Shown one piece after another: positions 1-9,077 of a DNA stretch of 35,944 nt; the first letter of the stretch is position 1; each line of letters opens with the position of its first letter. A program made the position numbers and the translations under genes. Under the pieces are notes generated by a model. It did no database searches. It was not told the DNA's origin and saw only the letters and a list, made by a program, of their open reading frames with translations. The stretch lies in NCBI GenBank assembly GCA_002790365.1, contig PFVA01000043.1, positions 1-35,944 of the forward strand, in the 5' to 3' direction. Source of the DNA: Ignavibacteriales bacterium CG_4_9_14_3_um_filter_30_11 (GTDB lineage Bacteria; Bacteroidota; Ignavibacteria; Ignavibacteriales; Ignavibacteriaceae).

Positions 1-2
1 CA

Positions 3-74
3 AGTGGTGTTTATATTTACAGAATAAAAGTAAACGACTTTTCTACTTCTAAAAAGTTATTGTTGATGAAGTGA
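3..74 (+). CDS. C-terminal end of a type IX secretion-sorted protein (partial, 5' end outside the window)
   Basis: Only the last 23 codons and a TGA stop are in the window, in the frame starting at base 3. They read SGVYIYRIKVNDF followed by STSKKLLLMK. This closely matches the end of the T9SS C-terminal sorting domain (Por_Secre_tail family), which typically has a G-[VI]-Y-x-Y-[RK] strand followed by a K-[KR]-[ML] end. Such proteins cross the outer membrane through the type IX machinery and are released or anchored at the surface. The function of the body of the protein cannot be told. It faces the tricorn-like gene tail to tail, with a palindromic hairpin between them. Confidence 0.7.
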   Translation, partial: SGVYIYRIKVNDFSTSKKLLLMK

Positions 75-107
75 TTCAAAAGATAAATAAAAACAAACAA
101 TACTACA

Positions 108-134
108 TAGAGACGAGTCGGCGACTCGTCTCTA
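108..134. repeat. Perfect 13-bp inverted repeat (REP-like hairpin or terminator)
   Basis: TAGAGACGAGTCG (108-120), one central G, then its exact reverse complement (122-134). It is much richer in GC than its surroundings and lies between two convergent genes. An A-run follows on the plus strand, and a T-run lies a few bases further, so it could terminate transcription in either direction. Hairpins with GTAGAGACG-like arms are common dispersed repeats in Bacteroidota-type genomes, so a mobile REP-like origin is plausible; no second copy is in this window. Confidence 0.6.
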
Positions 135-153
135 CAAAAAAATATAATTTTTG

Positions 154-3100
154 TTACTTATTATCAATCTCTTTCAGCAATTCATCAACAGCAGTTTTTA
201 ACTGAGGATCAATTCCGTTAGCTTTGGCATCAGGCGGATCTTCAACAATTATATCCGGAACAGCCGGGCCCCATTCCATATTTTTTTTAGTTGCTTTTAC
301 ATACCATCCTCTAAAAGGTAAACGAACATAAGATCCGTCAATTAATCCTTTTCCACCTGTTGAAATTACGGCACCAAATGTTGGTTTACCCACAAGTTTG
401 CCAATACCTAAAGTTTTATAAGCATGAGAAAATATTTCTGCATTTGAATAACTGTTCTCATTGCAAAGTGCAATTGATGGTTTTGTCCAAGCTGCAAATG
501 GAAGTCTTTCACCAAAAGGATAATGATTTATGAATTTAGTCTGTTCATTTTTAAGATCATTTGCTGCCCCTCTTGGGATAGTGTAAGAGTGTTGTCTGTA
601 AGTAAGCACCGTCATTAAATAATCAGTTGTCCATCCACCGCCGTTATAGCGAACATCTATTACAATACCTTCTTTTCCCAAACCTGCGGCTGTTAATTCC
701 CTTTCAAAAACTTCAAAGCTGCTCCAATTCATTCCTTGAATATGAATATAACCAAGTCTTCCGTTAGAATATTTGTTAACAAGTTCTTTTCTTGAGTTAA
801 CCCATTCATCATACAATTCAGTTCGCAGACTATTTGTCGGCCTTATTGTCACTTCTCTGTTGTTACCATTTTTGTCTTTTACAGAAAGTAATAATTTTTC
901 ATTTGGTCTGTTAATTAAAGCTGAATAAAAATTCATTGAAGAATTAATTGGGGTTCCGTCAACTGAAATTATTATATCACCATCCTTTAATTTACTCGAT
1001 AATTTATCAGCAGGTGAGTTGGGAACGATATGTGCAACAAGTACTCCCTCCAACAATGGTTGAATAGAAATTCCTAATAAACCTGTAGATTCTTTTTGTG
1101 TTTCCGCTCTGTCACTGCCGTATAATCCCATATGACTTGCATTCAACTCACCGAGCATATAATTAAATATTTCTTGGAAGTCAGTATCCGTTGAAGATGC
1201 CAATGCCCAAGGTTTATATTTTGCTTTAAGAGCATTCCAATCTTTGCCATGAAAATTGGGATCATAAAAACCGTCTCTTAAAGTTCTCCAAGCTTCTTCA
1301 AATATTTGGTTTCTTTCTTTAGGGTGGTCAATATCAAGTTTTGCAGAAAATGAAAGTGAATATGTTTTTTTACTTTTTAAATTCAAACCGGAAAGTCTGC
1401 CGCCTGATTTTAGGAAATAAAGATCATCTCCTTTACTATCAATAGATACACTATAAGGTTTTTGATTTCCTTTTGTAATGGGTTTAAGTTCAGTTCCATT
1501 CCATTTAATACTATATAGGTCAACATCGGTTTTATAATTTTGATTTGTATTTCTGTAGGCAACGAAATAAAAAATTTTACCGTCATCAGAAATTACAAGA
1601 TCAGATTCATTACCCGGAAGAGAAGTGACCTGTGATAGTCTTTTGTAAATGTCATCGAAATCAATTGTAATAGGTTTAACAATTTTATCATCTTTTTTGT
1701 CTTTTTTATCTTTGACCGGTTCATCATCTTTCCAGTCCTGTTTAGTTTTTTCCCAATCTTTTTTGTTTAACCAGACAAACCAAACATCATCGTCGCTGTT
1801 ATTTCTGTTGGATATAAAACCCAATTTACTTCCGTCTTTACTCCAAAATGGGTTGTAATCTCCTCTTGGATGCATTGAAACATTAACCGATTCTTTGCTG
1901 TTGTCGGCAGCGTGAATATAAACTTCATCATTAAAATCTAAATCAGGTAAAGAATATGCCAGCCATTTACTGTCAGGGCTCCAGGTAACTGCATCCGGAG
2001 TTGCCCAACCATCCAATAAAGTTTTAGTATTTGATATTTCACCTGTTTTTGAAATATCAGCTGTAACTAATTTACCTCTTCCGATTGTATATGCTATGTG
2101 TTTTAAATCAGGAGATATTACAGGATTAAATTCATCTTCTTCTGTATCAGTAATTTTTTCAATTGTATGTTTTAAACTTTTAAAAAGATCGGTTTCATTT
2201 TTATCTGCAGATGTAACCAAATACAAATCTCTTTCACCGGTTCTATCAGAAATAAAAATTAGTGTAGTGTCATTTAACCAGGCAGGTGAAGCATCTCTGA
2301 AAGAATTATTTGATAAATTTACACTTCTCTTTTTTTCTTTATCATTTTGAGTTATAAAAATTTCACCGTGAACCTCTAAAGCAATATATTTACCGTTTGG
2401 AGAAACACTGTAATAATTAATATTTTTCGAAAAAGTTTTGTGTTCAACATCATAAAAATGATAATCATCAGTAACATCTATTTTAATAATTGATGGAACA
2501 CCTCCGTTTGTTTTTAAAGAGTAGATGTTTTTATCTTTTTCAAACACAATTGTTGAGCCGTCAAAGCTTACATCAAAATTTCTTATACCGCTATCTATAT
2601 AGTTTGTAAGAGGTGTCGGTTTCCCAATTGTTTTACCGTTTTCATCAATCTTTAATTTGTAAATATTGTATCTGTCATTAAAAGCACTTAGATAATAAAT
2701 TGTAGAATTATCTCCCCAATCAGGGTAAATATCCTGTCCCTCAAAAGTTGTAAGTTTATCATAAGTTTTATTTTTTGTGTCATAAATCCAAATATCTTTG
2801 TTTGCAGGTCCATTATACTGTTCTCGGGTTATTCTGGAATATCCTTTTGTAAATGCAATAAATCTTCCATTGGGTGAAACTGATAACATATAGCCAAATG
2901 AATTTATTAATTTTGTTGGCGTACCACCTTTAGATGAAACAAAATAAAGTTCATTTTCCCATTCTATTTGTCTGTCGTTTCTTCTTGTTTCAAATAGTAA
3001 ATCTCCGGTTGGGGACCATCCATTCAAACCATCACTAGACGAAAAATATGTTAATCTATTTGGTTTGCCGCCTTGGGATGGAATTGTAAATATATCATCG

Positions 3101-3363
3101 TTTCCAAAACGGTCACTTGTAAATGCAATCAATTTATCATCAGGGCTCCATTTTGGTGTTCCGTCAAAAGCCTGATGAATTGTTAATCTCATTGCACTTC
3201 CACCATTAATTGGCATTGTCCAAATATCACCTTGAAATGAAAATGTTATTTGAGTACCGTTGGAATTAACAGATGGATATCTGGCAAAAGGATTATTATC
3301 AGCAAAAGTAAATGAATAAATTAAAATAGAAAAAATGATAAAAAGTTTAATTGTTCTAAACAT
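154..3363 (-). CDS. Exported tricorn-type S41 serine protease with PDZ domain
   Basis: A 1069-residue protein with an N-terminal signal peptide (residues 1-21, cleavage probably after FTFA), so it should act in the periplasm or outside the cell. Residues about 25-680 hold WD40/TolB-like beta-propeller repeats (WSPDDKLIAF, WSPDSKWLAY, WSKDGSKLGF), as in the two propellers of archaeal tricorn. A helical core domain follows, with the likely catalytic His in LNASHMGLY. A PDZ domain lies near residues 770-860 (GDIIISVDGTPIN). The S41 catalytic domain has YSNAEIFSHA near residue 973, where the nucleophilic Ser is expected, and WGPAVPDI near the end. The length matches tricorn. The Lys/Asp-rich stretch KDKKDKKDDK near residue 560 is a low-complexity linker. 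A Shine-Dalgarno AGGAG lies just before the ATG. Family knowledge suggests degradation of oligopeptides; the actual substrate is unknown. Confidence 0.93.
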   Translation of the reverse strand: MFRTIKLFIIFSILIYSFTFADNNPFARYPSVNSNGTQITFSFQGDIWTMPINGGSAMRLTIHQAFDGTPKWSPDDKLIAFTSDRFGNDDIFTIPSQGGKPNRLTYFSSSDGLNGWSPTGDLLFETRRNDRQIEWENELYFVSSKGGTPTKLINSFGYMLSVSPNGRFIAFTKGYSRITREQYNGPANKDIWIYDTKNKTYDKLTTFEGQDIYPDWGDNSTIYYLSAFNDRYNIYKLKIDENGKTIGKPTPLTNYIDSGIRNFDVSFDGSTIVFEKDKNIYSLKTNGGVPSIIKIDVTDDYHFYDVEHKTFSKNINYYSVSPNGKYIALEVHGEIFITQNDKEKKRSVNLSNNSFRDASPAWLNDTTLIFISDRTGERDLYLVTSADKNETDLFKSLKHTIEKITDTEEDEFNPVISPDLKHIAYTIGRGKLVTADISKTGEISNTKTLLDGWATPDAVTWSPDSKWLAYSLPDLDFNDEVYIHAADNSKESVNVSMHPRGDYNPFWSKDGSKLGFISNRNNSDDDVWFVWLNKKDWEKTKQDWKDDEPVKDKKDKKDDKIVKPITIDFDDIYKRLSQVTSLPGNESDLVISDDGKIFYFVAYRNTNQNYKTDVDLYSIKWNGTELKPITKGNQKPYSVSIDSKGDDLYFLKSGGRLSGLNLKSKKTYSLSFSAKLDIDHPKERNQIFEEAWRTLRDGFYDPNFHGKDWNALKAKYKPWALASSTDTDFQEIFNYMLGELNASHMGLYGSDRAETQKESTGLLGISIQPLLEGVLVAHIVPNSPADKLSSKLKDGDIIISVDGTPINSSMNFYSALINRPNEKLLLSVKDKNGNNREVTIRPTNSLRTELYDEWVNSRKELVNKYSNGRLGYIHIQGMNWSSFEVFERELTAAGLGKEGIVIDVRYNGGGWTTDYLMTVLTYRQHSYTIPRGAANDLKNEQTKFINHYPFGERLPFAAWTKPSIALCNENSYSNAEIFSHAYKTLGIGKLVGKPTFGAVISTGGKGLIDGSYVRLPFRGWYVKATKKNMEWGPAVPDIIVEDPPDAKANGIDPQLKTAVDELLKEIDNK

Positions 3364-3512
3364 TTTTACTCCTTTTTTTTATGGTCAATATAAAGTTTAC
3401 TAAAATTTGTTAGCACGAGATTACAAAATATAATATATTACATCTTATAAAAAATGCTCAATCAATTAGACACTCCGTTTATCATTTTTTTAATTAAGAA
3501 TAAGGACTTAAA

Positions 3513-3998
3513 ATGATCTTATATCCAATAGTAATAGTAATTCATATTTTGTCAGCCATAGCTTGGTTATCATTTCTTTCAATAGATTACATTTTAAGAA
3601 AAAGTATTAGGGAAACAGAAAATATTTCTGCGAAGAGAGAATTAATTTCTATTTGGTTAAAAACTTCAAATCTTTTGGGAATTATTGGAATGGCAGGGAT
3701 ATTAGTTACTGGAATAATAATGGTTTCAATGAGTGATTATTATTCGTTTTTTCAATTTTCAATGAACCATTGGCTTGCAACAAAACAAGTGTTTATGGTT
3801 GTGTTAATTATTACAACCTTTGTTTTTTTAATCCCCGGTGCAAAAAAATTATCTGCTGAACTTACTTTGGTGCTAAATGATAATAATAATGAGAATAATA
3901 TTAATTCTAAAGTGGATAAAATTGGTAAAATTTTAAGTGTGATAAATGTACTTGTTTTAATTAATCTTTTGCTGGCTGTAACACATAAGTATATTTAA
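3513..3998 (+). CDS. Small integral membrane protein, DUF2269/CopD-like
   Basis: 161 residues with four predicted membrane helices, near residues 2-24, 52-72, 91-110 and 143-159. The first helix carries a His in VIHILSAIAW, a position where DUF2269- and CopD-type four-helix proteins have a conserved His. The loop between helices 3 and 4 is Asn-rich (NDNNNENNIN). No catalytic motif is visible. A weak Shine-Dalgarno (AAGGA) precedes the ATG. It is divergent from the tricorn-like gene and stands alone before prs. The function is unknown; a heme- or metal-related membrane role is possible only by family resemblance. Confidence 0.6.
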   Translation: MILYPIVIVIHILSAIAWLSFLSIDYILRKSIRETENISAKRELISIWLKTSNLLGIIGMAGILVTGIIMVSMSDYYSFFQFSMNHWLATKQVFMVVLIITTFVFLIPGAKKLSAELTLVLNDNNNENNINSKVDKIGKILSVINVLVLINLLLAVTHKYI

Positions 3999-4071
3999 TT
4001 ACAAAGCGTTGCAGAAAAATAATTTAATATTATATACCTGTCAAATCTGGCTTTTCATAGTATTAAATATA

Positions 4072-4100
4072 TTGACAAAATTTTGTGTAATGCCTATATT
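4072..4100 (+). promoter_or_regulatory. Sigma-70-type promoter for prs
   Basis: TTGACA (4072-4077), a 17-base spacer, then TATATT (4095-4100): a full-consensus -35 and a five-of-six -10. The predicted start, near 4107, would leave a leader of about 27 bases before the GTG of prs. A second -10-like TATAAT (4117-4122) has no matching -35. The best-scoring promoter I can see in the window. Confidence 0.6.
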
Positions 4101-4133
4101 TCTTGACTAATTTTTTTATAATTCGAGTAAAAA

Positions 4134-5084
4134 GTGGTTACCCAGGAAGGATATAAAATTTTTTCAGGACAGGCAAGTTTAAACCTTGCAGAAAAGATTT
4201 CAAAAAAATTGAAACGCCCGTTAGGTAATCTTGAAATTAAAAAATTTAGTGACGGCGAAATTTGGGTAAAGTATGGTGAGAATATACGCGGAAGTGATAT
4301 ATTTATAATACAATCAACACCGCCTCCCGCTGAAAATTTAATGGAGTTATTAATATTAATAGATGCTGCTAAAAGAGCATCTGCAAAAAGAATAACTGCC
4401 GTTATACCTTATTTCGGATATGCAAGACAGGACAGAAAAGATCAACCCCGTGTTGCAATTACGGCCAAGTTAATTGCCAATTTAATTACAGTTGCGGGAG
4501 CTGACAGAGTGATGACAATGGATCTTCATGCTGCACAGCTTCAAGGTTTTTTTGATATTCCTTTTGACCATCTTTATGGCTCTACCGTATTTAGCGGATT
4601 GGTAAAAAATAAAGGAAAAAATACTGTTGTGGTTTCTCCAGATGTAGGCGGAATTAAAATGGCAAGATCTTATGCAAAAAGAATACACGCTGATCTGGTC
4701 GTAATTGATAAGAGAAGACCAAACCAAAATCTTGCGGAAGTAGTAAATATCATTGGTGATGTTAAAGATAAAGATGTTCTTATAGTTGATGATTTAATTG
4801 ATACAGCCGGCACCTTTGTTGGTGCCATAAAAGCATTAAAAAAGAAAGGTGCAAAAGATATTTACGGAGCTATTACTCATCCGCTTTTATCTGGACCTGC
4901 AATAGAAAGAATAAAAAGATCACAACTTAAAAAATTGTATGTAACAGATTCAATTCCATTAAATGTTGATGTTGCTGACGGTAAAATATCCGTTGTAACA
5001 GCATCTGATTTGTTTGCAAAAGCAATACAGAGAACATTTAATAATGAATCAATTAGTTCACTATTTGAAAACGATAAAGGATAA
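4134..5084 (+). CDS. prs: Ribose-phosphate pyrophosphokinase
   Basis: 316 residues, the usual length. The enzyme makes PRPP from ribose 5-phosphate and ATP, feeding purine, pyrimidine, histidine, tryptophan and NAD synthesis in the cytosol. Visible signatures are the ATP-binding flexible loop YFGYARQDRK (residues 93-102), the divalent metal/phosphate region MDLHAAQLQGFF (129-140) and the PRPP-binding loop VDDLIDTAGT (218-227). The start is GTG at 4134: an in-frame TAA lies two codons upstream, so no earlier start is possible, and no clear Shine-Dalgarno is seen. It heads the prs-rplY-pth cluster, an arrangement common in bacteria, with rplY only 18 bases downstream. Confidence 0.97.
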   Translation: MVTQEGYKIFSGQASLNLAEKISKKLKRPLGNLEIKKFSDGEIWVKYGENIRGSDIFIIQSTPPPAENLMELLILIDAAKRASAKRITAVIPYFGYARQDRKDQPRVAITAKLIANLITVAGADRVMTMDLHAAQLQGFFDIPFDHLYGSTVFSGLVKNKGKNTVVVSPDVGGIKMARSYAKRIHADLVVIDKRRPNQNLAEVVNIIGDVKDKDVLIVDDLIDTAGTFVGAIKALKKKGAKDIYGAITHPLLSGPAIERIKRSQLKKLYVTDSIPLNVDVADGKISVVTASDLFAKAIQRTFNNESISSLFENDKG

Positions 5085-5102
5085 AAAAGTTTCGGAGAAA
5101 CA

Positions 5103-5771
5103 ATGGAAAATGTAATATTAGAAGCAAATGTAAGAGAAAAAACAACCAAAGCATCAAGAAATAAAGTAAGAAATGCCGGAAGAGTAACTGGTGTTTTTTA
5201 TTCAAGACACGCTCAAACCGTAGCTTTAGATGTTGATGAAAAAGCAATAAACCCCTTAGTTTTTACATCAAAAACACATTTAATATCATTACAGGTTAAA
5301 GGCAAAGAAGAACACGAATGTATTATTAAAAATGTTCAATTTGATCCTATCACTGATAAAGTTATTCATTTTGATTTATTAGGATTAACTAAAGGTGAAA
5401 AAATAGAACTTGATATACCTATATCTTTTGTTGGAAGTTCAATCGGCGTAAAAGAAGGCGGAGTATTACAAATAGGTCTGCATAAACTAACAGTTGAATG
5501 TTTGCCTAAAAATGTACCTGAATCGATAGATATTAATATTGAAAATATTAATATTGGTGATTCAGTGCATGTTAGAGACCTTAATTATGAGAATTTAACA
5601 ATTCTAAACCCAGGCAATACGAGTATTGTTTCTGTTACTCATCCAAAAGTTGAGGTAGAACCTGTTGCTGATGAACTAGCAGAAGTAATGACAGAACCTG
5701 AATTAATTGGTAAATCTGATAAGGATTCTGAAGAGGAAGAAGAAGTAAAAGACAAAAAAGACAAAAAATAA
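5103..5771 (+). CDS. rplY: 50S ribosomal protein L25, long CTC/TL5 type
   Basis: 222 residues. The N-terminal half (about 1-95) is the 5S rRNA-binding L25 beta-barrel, with RNKVRNAGRVTGVFY; the second half (about 100-185) is the TL5/CTC domain (FVGSSIGVKEGGVLQ, VECLPKNVPESIDIN). The protein binds 5S rRNA at the central protuberance of the large subunit. The tail (about 200-222) is a charged run of Asp/Glu then Lys (SDKDSEEEEEVKDKKDKK), probably disordered. A good GGAG Shine-Dalgarno lies at 5094-5097. It sits between prs and pth and is likely co-transcribed with both. Confidence 0.96.
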   Translation: MENVILEANVREKTTKASRNKVRNAGRVTGVFYSRHAQTVALDVDEKAINPLVFTSKTHLISLQVKGKEEHECIIKNVQFDPITDKVIHFDLLGLTKGEKIELDIPISFVGSSIGVKEGGVLQIGLHKLTVECLPKNVPESIDINIENINIGDSVHVRDLNYENLTILNPGNTSIVSVTHPKVEVEPVADELAEVMTEPELIGKSDKDSEEEEEVKDKKDKK

Positions 5772-5772
5772 A

Positions 5773-6354
5773 GTGCGAATAATTTTAGGAATTGGTAATC
5801 CTGAGCAAAGGTATAAAAATAACAGACACAATATAGGATTTATGTTACTAGATTATTTCGCAGATAAACATTCTTTAAAATTTAAAGCATCTAAACAAGA
5901 GTATTATTTTTGTAAAGGTAATATTAGTGGGGAAAAATATACTCTTGTAAAACCTACCACCTATGTTAACAATTCAGGTATAGCAGCAAAACAATTATTA
6001 GATAAATTAAAAACTCCAGTTAATGAGTTGTTAGTTATTTGTGACGATATAAATTTAGATATACCAGTCTTTAGAATAAGGGTATCTGGCGGTGATGGCG
6101 GGCACAATGGGCTTAGCTCAATAATTTACCATTTGAATGATAACAATTTTGCAAGGCTAAGACTTGGCATAGGTAATGATTTTGAAAATGGTAGTATGGC
6201 AGAATATGTCTTAAGTGATTTTAAGAAAGATGAAACAGAAAAATTAAAATATACATTTGAAAAAAGTATAATTTTATTGGAAGAATTTATAGTTGGTGGT
6301 TATAAGCAAATGTTAAATGTTAACAGCAGAATTAATAAAAATTTAATTAATTAA
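5773..6354 (+). CDS. pth: Peptidyl-tRNA hydrolase
   Basis: 193 residues, normal for the family. It hydrolyses peptidyl-tRNA released from stalled ribosomes, recycling tRNA. Catalytic His19 lies in [28 protein letters not shown] (residues 60-69) corresponds to the substrate-binding KPxTxMNxSG; DDINLD (91-96) and GGHNGLSSI (109-117) are the other family motifs. The usual GSxGGHNG element reads GGDGGHNG here. The start is GTG, one base after the rplY stop, so translation is probably coupled to rplY. The acidic-basic end of rplY directly precedes it and no separate Shine-Dalgarno is visible. Confidence 0.95.
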   Translation: MRIILGIGNPEQRYKNNRHNIGFMLLDYFADKHSLKFKASKQEYYFCKGNISGEKYTLVKPTTYVNNSGIAAKQLLDKLKTPVNELLVICDDINLDIPVFRIRVSGGDGGHNGLSSIIYHLNDNNFARLRLGIGNDFENGSMAEYVLSDFKKDETEKLKYTFEKSIILLEEFIVGGYKQMLNVNSRINKNLIN

Positions 6355-6379
6355 GATTAAGGGAGAATATAAAAATCCT

Positions 6380-8566
6380 ATGGAATCAATTATTTACATA
6401 ATACCGTTGTTTGGAGTAATTGCTCTTATATATACTTTTTGGAAAGCATCTTGGGTTTCTAAACAGGAAGTAGGTACAGAAAAAATGCATAAGATATCAG
6501 AGCATATAGCAGAAGGAGCTATGTCTTTTCTTAAAGCAGAATATAAGGTTTTATCAATTTTTGTTGTTTGTGTTGCTATTCTTTTAGCAGTTTCAGCAAA
6601 CCCTGTTGAATCATCTCCAATTATCGGAGTATCATTTTTAGTTGGTGCTTTATGTTCTGCACTTGCCGGATTTATAGGAATGAAGGCAGCAACAAAAGCG
6701 AATGTCAGAACAACAAATAAAGCAAGAACCAGTTTGGGTAAAGCTCTTGAAATTGCTTTTGCCGGTGGTTCTGTAATGGGAATGGGAGTTGTTGGTTTAG
6801 GTGTACTTGGACTTGGAGCATTATTTTTAATATATAGCAATGTTTTCGGAGTAAATAGTTTAAGCGATTTAAATAGAGTAATCACAATTATAACCGGTTT
6901 TTCTTTTGGTGCTTCATCAATTGCTCTTTTTGCCAGAGTGGGTGGAGGTATTTATACAAAAGCTGCTGATGTTGGAGCTGATCTTGTAGGAAAAGTTGAA
7001 GCAGGAATACCTGAAGATCATCCATTGAATCCGGCTACTATAGCTGATAATGTTGGTGATAATGTTGGTGATGTTGCTGGTATGGGCGCAGATCTTTTTG
7101 AATCTTATGTTGGTTCAATAATAGGAACTATGGTTTTAGGAGCTGCCTTTTTTGGTTACCCGGAATTTGCAAATAAATTTAACGGTCTTAGTGCGGTATT
7201 ACTACCATTAGTTATTGCCGGTGTTGGAATTATTTTATCAATAGTAGGTACATTCTTTGTGCGAGTTAAAGAAGGAGGAGATCCTCAAAGAGCTTTAAAT
7301 ATGGGTGAATTTGGTTCATCTGGTATTATGATAATCGCTCTTTATTTTATTATTAAATGGATGATGCCTGAAACTTGGACACACGAAGACCCATTATATG
7401 GTATTACATATACAATAACTTCAACTGGAATATTTTTGGCAACAGTTATAGGATTAGTTGCTGGAGTATTGATAGGTATTTTAACAGAATATTATACTGG
7501 TCAAGGAAAGAAACCTGTAAATGATATAGTAAGACAATCGTTGACTGGTAGTGCTACAAATATTATTGCAGGGCTTGGTAACGGATTAAGTTCTACTGCA
7601 ATGCCATTAATAATTTTAGCAATTTCAATAATTGGTGCATTTCATTTCGGTGGATTATATGGTATTGCCATTGCAGCAGTTGGTATGCTTTCAAATACAG
7701 GTATTCAATTAGCCGTTGATGCTTATGGTCCTATCTCTGATAATGCAGGTGGAATTGCTGAAATGTCAGAGCTACCAAAAGAAGTTCGTCAAAGAACAGA
7801 TAAATTAGATGCAGTCGGAAATACAACTGCAGCAATAGGTAAAGGTTTTGCAATTGGATCTGCAGCACTTACAGCACTTGCTTTATTTGGAGCATTTATG
7901 ACAGCAGCAAATATTAGCACAATTGATATTTCAAAAGCAGTAGTTATGGCTGGGCTGTTTTTAGGTGGAATGCTTCCATTTTTATTTTCTTCAATGGCAA
8001 TGAAAGCTGTTGGTAAAGCAGCAATGGCAATGATTGAAGAAGTAAGAAGACAATTTAAAGATATACCTGAACTAACCAATGCTTTAAAAGTAATGAAAAA
8101 AAATGACGGTAAAGAACAAAAGACATGGTCTGATGAAGATAAAAAAATATTTGAAGATGCAGATGGCAAAGCTGAGTATGGTAAATGTGTAGAAATTTCT
8201 ACAAAAGCCGCCATCAGACAAATGCTTATTCCTGGACTTTTAGCTGTTGTTGCTCCTGTAATTATTGGATTTTTTGGTGGACCTGAAATGCTGGGGGGAT
8301 TATTAGCAGGTGTAACAGTAACCGGTGTTTTGATGGCTATATTCCAATCAAATGCAGGTGGCGCTTGGGATAACGCTAAAAAAACAATTGAAGAAGGTGT
8401 TGAAATTAATGGTGTAAAATATGGAAAAGGATCAGAACCACACAAAGCAGCAGTGGTTGGCGATACAGTTGGTGATCCGTTCAAAGATACATCCGGTCCA
8501 TCATTAAATATTTTGATAAAATTAATGGCTGTAGTTTCTCTTGTAATTGCGCCTTTAATTAAATAA
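6380..8566 (+). CDS. hppA: Membrane-bound K+-dependent pyrophosphatase (ion-pumping)
   Basis: 728 residues of dense transmembrane helices (about 16). The enzyme couples pyrophosphate hydrolysis to Na+ and/or H+ export across the inner membrane. Substrate and Mg2+ motifs include [51 protein letters not shown] and the C-terminal [16 protein letters not shown]. The [10 protein letters not shown] segment (480-489) has Ala484 and Gly487, the K+-dependent signature; K+-independent enzymes have Lys and Thr at these positions. Glu241 in DLFESYVGS is where Na+-transporting members carry their gate Glu, so a Na+ or Na+/H+ pump is more likely than a plant-type H+ pump. A GGGAG lies at 6361-6365, a rather long 14 bases before the ATG. 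Confidence 0.96.
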   Translation: MESIIYIIPLFGVIALIYTFWKASWVSKQEVGTEKMHKISEHIAEGAMSFLKAEYKVLSIFVVCVAILLAVSANPVESSPIIGVSFLVGALCSALAGFIGMKAATKANVRTTNKARTSLGKALEIAFAGGSVMGMGVVGLGVLGLGALFLIYSNVFGVNSLSDLNRVITIITGFSFGASSIALFARVGGGIYTKAADVGADLVGKVEAGIPEDHPLNPATIADNVGDNVGDVAGMGADLFESYVGSIIGTMVLGAAFFGYPEFANKFNGLSAVLLPLVIAGVGIILSIVGTFFVRVKEGGDPQRALNMGEFGSSGIMIIALYFIIKWMMPETWTHEDPLYGITYTITSTGIFLATVIGLVAGVLIGILTEYYTGQGKKPVNDIVRQSLTGSATNIIAGLGNGLSSTAMPLIILAISIIGAFHFGGLYGIAIAAVGMLSNTGIQLAVDAYGPISDNAGGIAEMSELPKEVRQRTDKLDAVGNTTAAIGKGFAIGSAALTALALFGAFMTAANISTIDISKAVVMAGLFLGGMLPFLFSSMAMKAVGKAAMAMIEEVRRQFKDIPELTNALKVMKKNDGKEQKTWSDEDKKIFEDADGKAEYGKCVEISTKAAIRQMLIPGLLAVVAPVIIGFFGGPEMLGGLLAGVTVTGVLMAIFQSNAGGAWDNAKKTIEEGVEINGVKYGKGSEPHKAAVVGDTVGDPFKDTSGPSLNILIKLMAVVSLVIAPLIK

Positions 8567-8597
8567 ATTTGTCCCTATTTTAAATAATAATTATTAA

Positions 8598-8643
8598 CCC
8601 TGCTCGCACATAAAATAGTGTGGGCCTAATGACCAAAGGGAGG
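8598..8643 (+). promoter_or_regulatory. Possible S6:S18-type autoregulatory leader of the rpsF operon
   Basis: A compact fold is visible just before rpsF. An inner stem CGCAC (8605-8609) pairs with GTGTG (8618-8622) across an 8-base loop. An outer stem CCCT (8598-8601) can pair with AGGG (8637-8640), which is part of the GGGAGG Shine-Dalgarno of rpsF (8638-8643). CC-containing bulge sequence (GACCAA) lies between the stems. S6 or S6:S18 is known to regulate rpsF operons through such leaders. I could not match the published CCG-box consensus with certainty. Confidence 0.35.
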
Positions 8644-8654
8644 TTACTTTATTA

Positions 8655-9056
8655 ATGAGTAAAAATACTTATGAAAGTGCTGTTCTTATAAATGCAGCTC
8701 TTGATGATGAACAAATTCAAGCTCAAGTTTCCCGAATAAAAGAAGCTATAACAAGCAACGCAGGTGAAATTAAAGAGGTTGAAGACTGGGGAAGAAAAAG
8801 ACTTGCCTACCCCATAAACAAAAGTAAGCTTGGGTATTATGTTTTTTACAAATACGAAGCAGAAAATACCACAGTATCCAAATTAGAAAGAATGTTCAAT
8901 TTAGATGAACAGATATTGCGTTATCTTACAATTAAATTGGATGAAACCGCTCTTGAATATTTGGAACAAAAAAAGAAAAATGCAGCTTTAAAACTTGAAG
9001 AAGAATTAGCTGATGACGATCAGGTGGATTCAACTGATGAAGAAGAAAATGATTAA
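8655..9056 (+). CDS. rpsF: 30S ribosomal protein S6
   Basis: 133 residues. S6 binds the central domain of 16S rRNA together with S18. Family motifs are YESAVLINAALDDEQI at the start, VEDWGRKRLAYPINKSKLGY and the RYLTIKLDE strand. The C-terminal tail (about 103-133) is highly acidic (EEELADDDQVDSTDEEEND), longer than in E. coli unmodified S6 and comparable to the glutamylated E. coli tail. A strong GGGAGG Shine-Dalgarno lies 11 bases before the ATG. It is the first gene of the rpsF-ssb-rpsR-rplI operon. Confidence 0.96.
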   Translation: MSKNTYESAVLINAALDDEQIQAQVSRIKEAITSNAGEIKEVEDWGRKRLAYPINKSKLGYYVFYKYEAENTTVSKLERMFNLDEQILRYLTIKLDETALEYLEQKKKNAALKLEEELADDDQVDSTDEEEND

Positions 9057-9077
9057 TCTTAAGTATGGAGGAAAGTA

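Noticed and set aside
6394-6885. 163-residue minus-strand reading frame antisense to the start of hppA
   Set aside because: Shadow of the hppA frame with no ribosome site and no family match.
7789-8484. 231-residue minus-strand reading frame antisense to hppA
   Set aside because: Its Pro/Ser/Ala-rich translation is the mirror of the Gly/Ala-rich pyrophosphatase helices; no start signal or family is recognisable.
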